The notes below the pieces were generated by a model. It ran no database searches, was not told the origin of the DNA, and saw only the letters and a program-made list of their open reading frames with translations. Of a stretch of DNA of 64,000 bases, positions 11,755 to 21,425 are shown piece by piece. The stretch spans positions 60,865,001 to 60,929,000 of the forward strand of contig NC_069361.1 of the NCBI RefSeq assembly GCF_021730395.1, in the 5' to 3' direction. This stretch comes from Mercenaria mercenaria. Lineage: Eukaryota > Mollusca > Bivalvia > Venerida > Veneridae. Numbering within the stretch: position 1 is the first letter of the stretch; the number at the start of each line of letters is the position of its first letter. The position numbers and the translations under genes were made by a program.

Positions 11755-13365
11755 TTATTCCTTTCTGTAACTACTAAACAGCTTCCTCTGTTTCTCTCTC
11801 CATAGTTTCAGTGGCACACTAAAATCAAACTCCTCTAACTTTCCTCCTTGGATTTTGATCATCAGTAAATTGTCAACTGTTTCAGAACCAATTCTGTTTC
11901 TCAATGATGTCTTCACCTGATTCTGTGAACTAAATCCTCTTTCACAATCAGAGGTATGGATTGGAGCTGTGAGGGCCAGGGCTGCTAACTTGATAAGATT
12001 TGGAAATCTGTCTTTATAGTTCTGTTGGATCAAGCGCCAAAGAGTGGACATTTTATCTCTAGGATATCCCTCTTGCAGTACAAGTGGTTTTAATTGGTCC
12101 CATTCTTTCCTGGTTTCATCTGGTATAATAATAGGCTCTACTGTAACGATGGGCTGGTACTCAGTGGGTTTTGATTCCTTTTTCTCTCCATACTGTTTGA
12201 TGAGTATCTCAAGTTTTTCATTTCCCCATGTTTCAAGATCTTCCTTTGAACAGAAGCTAATTGGTCTCATGGACAGCACAGCAAAAGCATACATGATGTT
12301 GCTATCATTCTCAGGAAATCTCTGATCTAACTTGCTAAGAATAGAGTCAATGAACTTTACTTTGATTGAATCAATGTTCTGTTTGCCCTGAACTATGTGA
12401 TTTGCTTTGAAAACCACTTTACCCTTGTCAGTTTTCAAATCCTCGTTGACTAATTTCTGAAGGTGTGGGGATTTACCTTGTGTACCATTTTTAATGTGAG
12501 AAAGTTCCTTCTTGCATGTGTCTACACTAACTTTCACAAGACTCACATCAAGATCAGCTTTCTGAAAGAGAAGACACAGCTCTGTAACTATAGGCAACAC
12601 ATCCATAAGCATATATGTTGTTGCTATGAAGTCATACTGAACCATTTTCTTAGCATATCCTTTAGATTTTGCATCTTTGTCCTGGGCAAAAAATGTTATC
12701 AGTGAGTCAAGGATCTTGTACACTGTTTCAACTGCAATAAAAACAGACATCCATCTCACTTCATGTACTTCTTTAACTTTCAAATTGGGTTGACTCAGTA
12801 CATTTTGTATTTCATTTAACTCATGTGTTCTTTTGGCAGAAGACTTAAAGAAGTAAAATATTCCTGTAAGAATCCTCTGATAATCCACTAAAAACTGAAC
12901 TTCATCAGCTGCCTGAGATGTTACCAATGCAAGACGATGTGCTATACAGTGATAGTTAAGCATCATGGGATTGTCCCTTGTTATATATCCTGTAAGCCCC
13001 TGGCCCATCCCTGTCATCACCTTGGCCCCATATGATCCAAGACCCATAATCTTTTCTCTTGGTATACCCTTTACCTCCTCAGCATTGTTCAGGGCATCAT
13101 ATATACCCTTACCTGTCCCACTGTCTATCTCTTTGTTACAGATGTAGAGTGTAGCTGCCTGAAATGTTTCTGGATTAACAACTCTAGCATATACACTTAA
13201 TTTTTTCTTCACTCCAATGTCTGTACTTTCATCACAGAGGATGCTTACAAATGGAGATCTATCGATACTTTCTAATACACTCTTCCGGATTGCTGAAGAG
13301 ATTGACTGAATAAATTCAATGGCTGATATGTCAGACTTATAAGTAACACTCTGTCCGGTTTTCAA
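11755..13365 (-). CDS. hAT transposase, catalytic and dimerisation part (536 codons)
   Basis: This is the larger part of the hAT transposase, an RNase H-fold enzyme that would cut and paste the surrounding element in the nucleus. CDESTD at residues 44-49 begins the DUF4371-like region and holds the first acidic position. HCIAHRLAL lies near residue 140. The C-terminal hAT dimerisation motif SDCERGFSSQNQVKTSLRNR is near residue 475 and holds the conserved Glu. The segment GLGSYGAKVMTG (residues 108-119) corresponds to the usual GSDGASVMTG, so a Tyr replaces the second catalytic Asp. The frame is open to a TTG at 13365 rather than an ATG. It continues upstream in another frame into the entry at 13386-14018, with about 20 bases and one frame change between. 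The reading CPDINKLKTGQ in the shifted frame supports one original protein of about 750 residues. It is probably dead as an enzyme. A domesticated role is possible but unsupported. Confidence 0.85.
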   Translation of the reverse strand: MKTGQSVTYKSDISAIEFIQSISSAIRKSVLESIDRSPFVSILCDESTDIGVKKKLSVYARVVNPETFQAATLYICNKEIDSGTGKGIYDALNNAEEVKGIPREKIMGLGSYGAKVMTGMGQGLTGYITRDNPMMLNYHCIAHRLALVTSQAADEVQFLVDYQRILTGIFYFFKSSAKRTHELNEIQNVLSQPNLKVKEVHEVRWMSVFIAVETVYKILDSLITFFAQDKDAKSKGYAKKMVQYDFIATTYMLMDVLPIVTELCLLFQKADLDVSLVKVSVDTCKKELSHIKNGTQGKSPHLQKLVNEDLKTDKGKVVFKANHIVQGKQNIDSIKVKFIDSILSKLDQRFPENDSNIMYAFAVLSMRPISFCSKEDLETWGNEKLEILIKQYGEKKESKPTEYQPIVTVEPIIIPDETRKEWDQLKPLVLQEGYPRDKMSTLWRLIQQNYKDRFPNLIKLAALALTAPIHTSDCERGFSSQNQVKTSLRNRIGSETVDNLLMIKIQGGKLEEFDFSVPLKLWREKQRKLFSSYRKE

Positions 13366-13385
13366 CTTATTAATATCAGGGCATT

Positions 13386-14018
13386 CTAGGGTAAATACAG
13401 AAAGCTTTCAAACTTTGTGATAAATATGTCTTCTTTAGCCATCCAAAATGCTACTTTCAATGCTTTCACTACAGCCTTTTCCTTCTCATCATAAACCTTT
13501 TCAACTGATTTTTCTAGAGTACCAGTCATTGATTTAGCAGTGGCTGCTGCTTTATGGTCACTACTCTCTGCATGCCTAGACAATGTTGAAGTTTTAAAAT
13601 TGTTACATTTACCTGTGGTGAGAGCATTACTTTTCTTATGCTTTACACACAATGTACATGTCATAGCATTATCATTTTCATTGTAACTGAGCCATGTATA
13701 GTCAATCAACCAGTTTTTGTGAAAGCTCCGTTTTTCTGACGTTTTATTTAATTTTTCACCGCTGTTTTCGGGCTCAGAAGTCGATTTACTCAAATTACTA
13801 CTAGTACTACTAGATTGGGTGGGGGTCGGATCATTCGTTAATTCTGAGGTCAGTGTTGACTGATCAGCGGTATCTTTCGCTGAAGTGTCACTTTCGTTTG
13901 ATTTATTATTATTGTTTTTATCTTTCTCCGTGGTAACTGAAGTTTTGTTCGATTTCTTATGGGCAGGAGAACCGAAAAAATCAAGCAAAGTGGCTTTTCG
14001 CTTCGGTGCGGTTGCCAT
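13386..14018 (-). CDS. hAT transposase, N-terminal DNA-binding part (210 codons)
   Basis: It starts at the ATG at 14018 (MATAPKRKATLLDFFGSPAH), a start typical of ZNF862/KIAA1586/ZMYM-like hAT proteins. Residues about 25-95 are Ser/Thr/Asn-rich linker. Residues about 99-165 form a TTF/BED-like zinc finger: NWLIDYTWLSY, then CTLC, then a TGKCNNFKTSTLSRH stretch and SSDHK, giving a C-x2-C plus H...H pattern. It would bind the element ends. It stops at FESFLYLP, where a one-base frame change separates it from the catalytic part listed at 11755-13365. The start lies about 220 bp inside the right terminal repeat, with the likely promoter in between. Confidence 0.85.
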   Translation of the reverse strand: MATAPKRKATLLDFFGSPAHKKSNKTSVTTEKDKNNNNKSNESDTSAKDTADQSTLTSELTNDPTPTQSSSTSSNLSKSTSEPENSGEKLNKTSEKRSFHKNWLIDYTWLSYNENDNAMTCTLCVKHKKSNALTTGKCNNFKTSTLSRHAESSDHKAAATAKSMTGTLEKSVEKVYDEKEKAVVKALKVAFWMAKEDIFITKFESFLYLP

Positions 14019-15612
14019 TTCGATGGTGCAATTATCACAACGCGTTATTTTAATAGATCCGTCGCAGTGATCTCCCTTGGAGATATCTAAATTCCGTAAA
14101 AGACCGGCACACTAGCGATCGTTATCGGGTTTGATTTTTAGATTTTACTGGCGCGCCAAAGGCCCACCTAGCCGATTTTTTGTGCGCCATTCATATTTTT
14201 TTCGCGCCAATGGCGCAAAAACGCGTCCTCGGCAGAACTCTATACTAAGATTGTTCAAATTATCCCCTTAGGGTCAAATATGGCCCCGCCCTGGGGGTCA
14301 CATGGTTTATATAGACTTATATAGGGAAAAACTTTGAAAATCTTCTTGTGCAAACCACAAAGCCTAGGGCTTTGATATTTGTTATGTAGCATCATCTAAT
14401 GGTTCTCTACCAAGTTTATTCAAATTATCCCCCTAGGGTCAAATATGGCCCCGCCACCGGGAGTCACATGGTTCATATAGACTTATATAGGGAAAAGCTT
14501 TTAAAATCTTCTTGTCAATAATCTACAACATTCAAATTTGGACCACACGTGTAGTTTTGAGAGGCAAGATGAACATTGACATGAGTTGACCTTGACTTTG
14601 ACCTAGTGACCTACTTTCACATTTCTGTAGCTACAGCCTTCAAATTTGGACCACATGCATAGTTTTGTGCACTGGAAAAAACTTTGACCATGACATTGAC
14701 CTAGTGACCTACTTTCACATTTTTGAAGGTACAAGCTTCAAATTTGGACCACATGCATAGTTTTGTGTTCCGAAATGAAATTTGACCATGACATTGACCT
14801 AGTGACCTACTTTCACATTTCTCAAGCTACAACCTTCAAATTTGGACCACATGCATAGTTTTGTGTACCGAAAAAAAAACTTTGACCTTGACATTGACCT
14901 AGTGACCTACTTTCACATTCCTCAAGTTACAGCCTTCAAATTTGGACCACATGCATAGTTTCGTGTTCCGAAATGAAATTTGACCTTGATTTTGACCTGG
15001 TGACCTACTTTCACATTTCTCAAGCTACAGCCTTCAAATTTGGACCACATGCATAGTTTCGTGTACCGAAATAAACTTTGACCTTAAGATTGACCTAGTG
15101 ACCTACTTTCACATTTCTGTAGCTACAGGCTTCAAATTTAGACCACATGCATAGGATTGTATACTGAAACAAACTTTGACCTTGACATTGACTTAGTGAA
15201 CTGCTTTCAAGTTTTTGAAGGTACAGGCATCAAATTTGGACCACATGCATGGTTTTGTGTACCGAAATAAACTTTGACCTTAAGATTGATCTAGTGACCT
15301 ACTTTCAAATTTCTCAACCTACAGCCTTCAAACTTGATGCACATGCATAGTTTTGTGTACAAAGAACTTTGTCTTTGAAATTGATCTAGTGACCCACTTT
15401 CACATTTCTCAAAAGCTACAGCTTTCAAATTTGGACCACATGCATGGACCACATGCACAGTTTTGCGTACGGAAATGAAATTTGACCTTGAGCTAGTCAG
15501 TAAGTCTTGAAATTTGGAACACTAAAAAATGGCACATTGGTGGGTGCCAAGATCACTCTGTGATCTCTTGTTTTAAGAATGACCTCCCTTTGTTTTTACT
15601 ATAAATAGATTA

Positions 15613-18265
15613 CAATAAAACACCGCCTGCTCGAGGTCGCAAGGGGATGAGCAAAATGCTCGAGTTATCCATGGTTTCGAGCGACCCAAACATTGACCAA
15701 CCTACGAAGAAAACTAAAGTTTGTTTTACCATTTGTCATCGGGACCGTTTGCAGAGTAAATGGTGATGCGTAATAATAACATACTTGTGACATTCAAAAA
15801 AAAAATGTAAATGTTGATGCCCATATGGGCCAAACATAAGAAAATAAACTTGAAACTTGTATTACAAAAGATATCTGTTGATAGACGTTTCAATATGTAA
15901 TTTGTAAATGGCACATGTGAAGAAACAACTAAGATTTGTTTTTTTTTTATTAGCTCACCTGTCACAAAGTGACAAGGTGAGCTTTTGTGATCGCGCGGTG
16001 TCCGTCGTCCGTCGTCCGTCCGTGCGTCCGTGCGTCCGTGCGTCCGTAAACTTTTGCTTGTGACCACTCTAGAGGTCACATTTTTCATGGGATCTTTATG
16101 AAAGTTGGTCAGAATGTTCATCTTGATGATATCTAGGTCAAGTTCGAAACTGGGTCACGTACCATCAAAAACTAGGTCAGTAGGTCTAAAAATAGAAAAA
16201 CCTTGTGACCTCTCTAGAGGCCATATATTTCATAAGAGCGTCATGAAAATTGGTCAGAATGTTCACCTTGATGATATCTAGGTCAAGTTCGAAACTGGGT
16301 CACGTGGGTTCAAAAACTAGGTCAGTAGGTCTAAAAATAGAAAAACCTTGTGACCTCTCTAGAGGCCATATTTTTCATGAGATCTTCATGAATATTGGTC
16401 AGAATGTTTATCTTGATGATATCTAGGTCAAGTTCGAAACTGGGTCACGTAGGGTCAAAAACTAGGTCATTAGGTCTAAAAATAGAAAAACCTTGTGACC
16501 TCTCTAGAGGCCATATTTCTCAATGGATCTTCATGAAAATTGGTCAGAATGTTCATCTTCATGATATCTAGGTCAAGTTCGAAACTGGGTCACGTGGGGT
16601 TAAAAACTAGGTCAGTAGATCTAAAAATAGAAAAACCTTGTGACCTCTCTAGAGGCCATATTTTTCATGAGATCTTCATGAATATTGGTCAGAGTGTTCA
16701 CCTTGATGATATCTAGGTCAAGTTCGAAACTGGGTCATGTGGGGTCAAAAACTAGGTCAGTAGATCTAAAAATAGAAAAACCTTGTGACCTCTCTAGAGG
16801 CCATATTTCTCAATGGATCTTCATGAAGATTGGTCAGAATGTTCACCTTGATGATATCTAGGTCAAGTTCGAAACTGGGTCACGTGCGGTCAAAAACTAG
16901 GTCAGTAGGTCTAAAAATAGGAAAACCTTGTGACCTCTCTAGAGGCGATATTTTTCAATGGATCTTCATGAAAATTGGTCAGAATGTTTACCTTGAAGAT
17001 ATCTAGGTCAAGTTCGAAACTGGGTCACGTGGGGTTAAAAACTAGGTCAGTAGATCTAAAAATAGAAAAACCTTGTGACCTCTCTAGAGGCCATATTTTT
17101 CATGAGATCTTCATGATTATTGGTCAGAATGTTCACCTTGATGATATCTAAGTCAAGTTCGAAACTGGGTCACGTGGGGTTAAAAACTAGGTCAGTAGGT
17201 CTAAAAATAGAAAAAACCTTGTGACCTCTCTAGAGGCCATATTCTCACCGGATCTTCATGAAAATTGGTGAGAATGTTCAGCTTGATGATATCTAGGTCA
17301 GGTTTGTAACTGGGTCATGTGCGGTCAAAAACTAGGTCAGTAGGTCGAAAAATAGAAAAACCTTGTGACCTCTCTAGAGGCCATATTTTTCACGAGATCT
17401 TCATGAAAATTGGTGAGAATGTTCACCTTGATGATATCTAGGTCAAGTTTAAAAGTGGGTCACGTGCCTTCAAAAACTAGGCCATTAGGTCAAATAATAG
17501 AAAAACCTTGTGACCTCTCTAGAGGCCATATTTTTCAATGGATCTTCATGAAAATTGGTCAGAATTTTTTATCTTGATGATATCTAGGTCACATGTGCTC
17601 AAAAACTAGGTCACTATGTCAAATAATAGAAATAATGACGTCATACTCGGTTCAACACTGGGTCATGTGGGGATAGGTGAGCGATTCAGGACCATCATGG
17701 TCCTCTTGTTTTCATTCATCAACAAGTGCATATCATAATTTTCGTCTCAATTTTATAAAACGCTATATTATTTCCTTAATTTGCATGCAAACAAGTGCTG
17801 ATTAAAATACTAAGATCTCATAACTATCTTCTCGATCCCGCAGAAAAGATGCTTTAAGTAATTAGTAATTGATAATTATTTGATCAATAAAACTTTTCTT
17901 TAAGCTTTTATCAATAATTAATCTCATCATAAGATCAAATATACTGACAAACAAACATTTAAGATAGTCTGGGAACAGACTACGCATTTCTCACGGTGTG
18001 TGAAAATGTTTAATTAACCGATACATTCTGACCGCCGAATGTGTGAAAAATTTTGACACCTCTGCTTGAGTTATCCAGAAGCAACAAAGAGTTAATTAAT
18101 ACACAGGGACCAGGTGTCATGCTCGAGCGATCGAGTTATCGATGCTCGACCCAGCCATGGTAATATCACATAAAAAATAGAAGGAAATCGGCCGGGACCA
18201 CATGAATTGCTCGAGCGAGCCCGGGTGCTCGAGGCATCGATGCTCGAGCGAGCGGTGTTTCACTG
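15613..18265. mobile_element. Pogo-like short element with TA duplication, split by a pearl-like element
   Basis: The left end is CAATAAAACACCGCCTGCTC. The right end, read inward, is CAGTGAAACACCGCTCGCTC. Each is flanked by TA, as in pogo/Tc1-type elements. GCTCGAG and GATGCTCGA motifs recur near both ends. Removing the 1.76-kb element inside it leaves about 0.9 kb, close to the pogo-like element at 35322-36208 (887 bp). No transposase is seen, so it was probably moved in trans. Positions 17709-18050 are AT-rich filler. Confidence 0.75.
15951..17708 (+). mobile_element. Pearl/Helentron-associated-like element with 11 units of 144 bp
   Basis: The 5' end is TAGCTCACCTGTCACAAAG, folding on TGACAAGGTGAGC. 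Units start at CTCTAGAGGCCATAT and repeat every 144-145 bp (16067, 16211, 16355, 16499 and so on to about 17510). Each carries TTGGTCAGAATGTTCACC and AAACTAGGTCAGTAGGTC. The 3' end is AGGTGAGCGATTCAGG, hairpin GGACCATCATGGTCC and CTTG before TTTT. The hairpin has compensatory changes against the GGGCCATCATGGCCC of other copies, which suggests the fold matters. Confidence 0.8.
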
Positions 18266-19529
18266 TATATTGTTACTTTTCTATTACTGGCCGTAGGGAA
18301 AAATCGAGACCACTTTTCTGTGGTACAACATGCATGTTACATTGAATTTTTAGATGTATTTTGACCCATCTCTACCTGGTAAAGAGTTGTGTGTGAACCT
18401 TTTTATGCCCCCACTTTTGGGGGGCGCATATAGATTTACCCTTGTCTGTCCTTCCGAGAATGTTATGTCGCGCGTAGCTCCAAAAGTATTTGACGTAGAG
18501 TCACAAAACTTTACAGGAATGTTGGTCACCATGTGTAGTTATGCACCTGGGGTTTCGCATCCGGATTCATTTAGTCATGTACGAGTTATGGCCTCTGACT
18601 TTGTAAAAATTGGTCATTTTAATGTTGTGTCGCCCCTAGCTCCAAAAGTATTTGACCTAGAGTCACAAAACTTTACAGGAATGTTGGTCAGCATGTGTAG
18701 TTGTGCACCTGGGGTTTTGCGTCCGCATTCGTTCAGTTGTGGAGTAGTTATGGCCACTGAATTAGTAAAATAATTGGTCATTTTAATGTTGTGTCGCGCG
18801 TAGCTCCAAAAGTATTTGACCTAGAGTCACCAAAGTTTACAGGAATGTTGGTCAGCATGTGCAGTTGTGCACCTGAGGTTTAACGTCTGGATTCACTCAG
18901 ACGTGTAGGAGTTATGGCCCCTGACTTAGTTAAAAATTGATCATTTTAATGTTGTGTTGCGCGTAGCTCCAAAAGTGTTTGACCTAGAGTCCCCAAAGTT
19001 TACAGGAATGTTGGTCAGCATATGCAGTTGTGCACCTGGGGTTTCACATAAGGATTCATTCAGTATAGGGCTGTCATTGATAGAAACGATATCGATGTAT
19101 CTACGATATTTTTTGGTCGATCAATTATCGATTCCCATTTTCAAAAATTGATATTTTACAGAGAGAAAAAACAACTGTCTAGATAAACACTCAGACCCTT
19201 TAAAACAACTTTTTCTGCCTGCAAAAATGTGCCGTAAGTAATGGAAGTTGTCAAAAAAGGTCATGTCTAAACTTGTACCGTAGCAGTCTTTTCCAACTAG
19301 CCGGCACTACCTATATGGGTAGAAGTAAAAAGGGCTCAACTTCAGAATATATTTGCAAAAAGTTACGTTGTCCTGTCTTGAAAGGTCGCTTCGTTGTTTG
19401 TGCATGTAAAAACATAGTGTATATATACTGTTTCTACATCAATCTGGTCTTTTTACTTGTTCGCATATAGCTGATCACTCAGTAAAAGGTACAGAATTTA
19501 GCTAGTGCCCGTAACAATAACAATCAAAG

Positions 19530-19770
19530 ATGGCCGAAGAGGAAGCCGTCGCCGGCTTAAATAGTGGAAAAAGGGTCAAAAGACGGAAAGAAAAGCTTTG
19601 TTTGGGTTCGTAGAAACACAGGGTGTTGCTTAAACATGCCTTTCAGTACAACAAACAAACAGTCAAACACTACAAATTTGAGGCCCATCAAAAACTTGGG
19701 CAGAAGTTAAAAAAGAAAACAAAAAAAAAAAACGCGGTGCCAGTACCGAATGTAAGTGCAAGGTAAAAAT
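19530..19770 (+). pseudogene. Start of a ZBED-like hAT transposase, decayed
   Basis: An ATG at 19530 opens MAEEEAVAGLNSGKRVKRRK and closes at a stop at 19611. The following DNA still reads, in a shifted frame, FGFVETQG and then, in other frames, FSTTNKQSNTTNL. That resembles the start of a BED zinc finger (W/F-x-xFGF and a C/H region). An A-run and lost similarity follow after 19715. It sits where the transposase N-terminus of the enclosing hAT should be. Family level is inferred from the layout. Confidence 0.45.
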
Positions 19771-20007
19771 TAGACAGGGTATGAAACAGGCTAAAAATAA
19801 ATAAAAACATTGTAAATAAATAAATTAATTAATTTAATAAATAAATAGATATCTGTGGAAGAGAAATGCAGAATTTTAGCTGTTTGAAACCCAACTCCAG
19901 TGCCTGGTATTATAGTTTACTAGGTTGTAAAGTAGGATAAATGTAAAAGAGGAGTGAAGGCACAATGAAGATGTATAAAAGATTTCATTAATTTTCATTT
20001 ATTTTAT

Positions 20008-21425
20008 TAGCTCACCTGTCACATAGTGACAAGGTGAGCTTTTGTGATCACCCGTCGTCCGTTGTCAGTCCGTCCGTCCGTCAACAATTTCTTGTCTGCA
20101 CGATAGTGGTTTCATTTATGATTTTAATTTTAACCAAACTTGCACACAACTTGTATCACCATAAGCTCTTGGTTCCTTTCTTGAACTGGCCAGATTCCCT
20201 TATGGGTTCCAGAGTTATGGCCCCTGAAAGGGCCAGAATTAGCTAATTTGACCTTGTCTGCACAATAGCAGCTTCATACATGATTTGATTTTAACCAAAC
20301 TTGCACACAACTTGTATCACCATAAGATCTTGGTTCCTTTCTTGAACTGGCCAGATTCTACTATGGGTTACAGAGTTATGGCCCCTGAAAGGGCCAGAAT
20401 TAGCTATTTTGAGCTTGTCTGCACAATAGCAGCTTCATTTATGATTTGAATTTAATCAAACTTGCACAAAACTTGTGTCACCATAAGATCTCGATTCCTT
20501 AGTTGAACCGGCCAGATCCCATTATGGGTTCCAGAGTTATGGCCCCTGAAAGGGCCAAAATTAGCTATTTTGACCTTGTCTGCACAATAGCAGCTTCATT
20601 TATGATTCGATTTTAACCAAACTTGCACACAACTTGTATCACCACAAGATCTTGGTTCCTTTCTTGAACTGGCCAGATTTTCTCGTGGGTTCCAGAGTTA
20701 TGGCCCCTTATAGGTCCAAAATTGGCTATTTTGGCTTTTGCAGCCATATTGAGACTTCATTTATGGTTTTATTTGATACAAACTTCCAAAATAACTTCAA
20801 CAACAATAATTCTTGGATTCCATGACAAATCAGATCCAAGCGTAGGTTCAGAGTTATTTTATATCTGATTACCTCCCCTGATTGTAATCAAAATGGATTT
20901 ATATCAGAAAGTACTTATAGGACTTATTTGAAATTTCATGATTGTCATTAGTTGGACCGAGCCAATCAGGGCAGATAACTATGGACTGATTTTATGTCAA
21001 ATTACCTCCCTTTATTTCAAATTAAAATGGGTATATCTCCGTAACTAATGAAGATACTGATCTGAAATTTCATTTATGTCAACCGATTTATTTGGCAGAT
21101 CCTTCTTTTGTTCACTTACAATAATTTTTTTTTAAATTACTTCCCTTTTACTTTACTATAAATAGCTTATTTTTAGTAACTTTTTTATTATTGGCTGTAG
21201 GGAAAAACTGAGACCACTTTTCTGTGGTACAACATGGATGGTACCTCCAATTTTTAAGTGTATTTTGACATATCTGTACCTTGTAAGAATTTTATTTTCT
21301 TTTTGGTTAAATTTCTTCCCTTTGTTGTTCCTGTCCTTTGGACTTAGATATTTTTTCTGAGGACTTTCTTGTCCTCAAGTGCAGTGATAACAGGTGAGCG
21401 ATAAAGGGACATCATGGCCCTCTTG
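20008..21425 (+). mobile_element. Pearl/Helentron-associated-like element, complete copy
   Basis: The 5' end is TAGCTCACCTGTCACATAG. About four units of 155-165 bp carry TTGTCTGCACAATAGCAG and AACTTGCACACAACTTGT. A unique 3' region follows with GACCACTTTTCTGTGGT and TTGTTGTTCCTGTCC. It closes with ATAACAGGTGAGCGATAAAG, a GGGaCATCATGGCCC hairpin and CTTG. It gives the uninterrupted reference for the broken copies around it. It inserted into the hAT, so it is the youngest layer in this stack. Confidence 0.8.

Larger units (their letters stand above)
11493..14242 (-). mobile_element. hAT DNA transposon with ZNF862/ZMYM-like transposase
   Basis: Terminal inverted repeats are CAGAGTTCTGCCGAGG (left) and, read inward from the right, TAGAGTTCTGCCGAGG, with one mismatch. 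The target duplication is TACTAA at 11487-11492 and 14243-14248. The unoccupied site is visible in a sister repeat near 27800 (CTTCTACTAAGATTG). hAT elements usually make 8-bp duplications. An 8-bp reading (TCTACTAA / TATACTAA) needs one mismatch and unequal inverted-repeat ends, so 6 bp fits better. The interior is mostly one minus-strand transposase gene. Subterminal runs such as GCGCAATGGGCCCATGGCC and TTCGCGCCAATGGCGC echo each other. Confidence 0.85.
11000..15570 (+). mobile_element. Pearl/Helentron-associated-like element, GCCCACC family, split by a hAT insertion
   Basis: The 5' end TAGCCCACCATCATCGGATG folds on GGTGGGCTA. Near the 3' end GGTGGGTGCC matches GCCCACC inverted. The 3' hairpin is AGATCACTCTGTGATCT and the end is CTTG before TTTT. 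Units near the 5' end carry GCCTAGGGCTTTGATATTTG. The 3' third has about ten 98-100 bp units with TGACCTAGTGACCTACTTTC and TTTGGACCACATGCATAG. Sister copies at 27304-28314 and 29058-30725 show the same order without the insertion. Removing the hAT (11493-14242) leaves about 1.8 kb. Confidence 0.8.

Noticed and set aside
15726-16121. 131-codon minus-strand frame
   Set aside because: It crosses the boundary between a pogo-like element and a pearl-like element, and its RTDARTD-like part is the translated GTCCGTCC simple repeat.
18354-18773. 139-codon open frame as a gene
   Set aside because: It reads through three tandem units of a pearl-like element; the protein repeats VAPKVFDxESQNFTGMLV with each unit.
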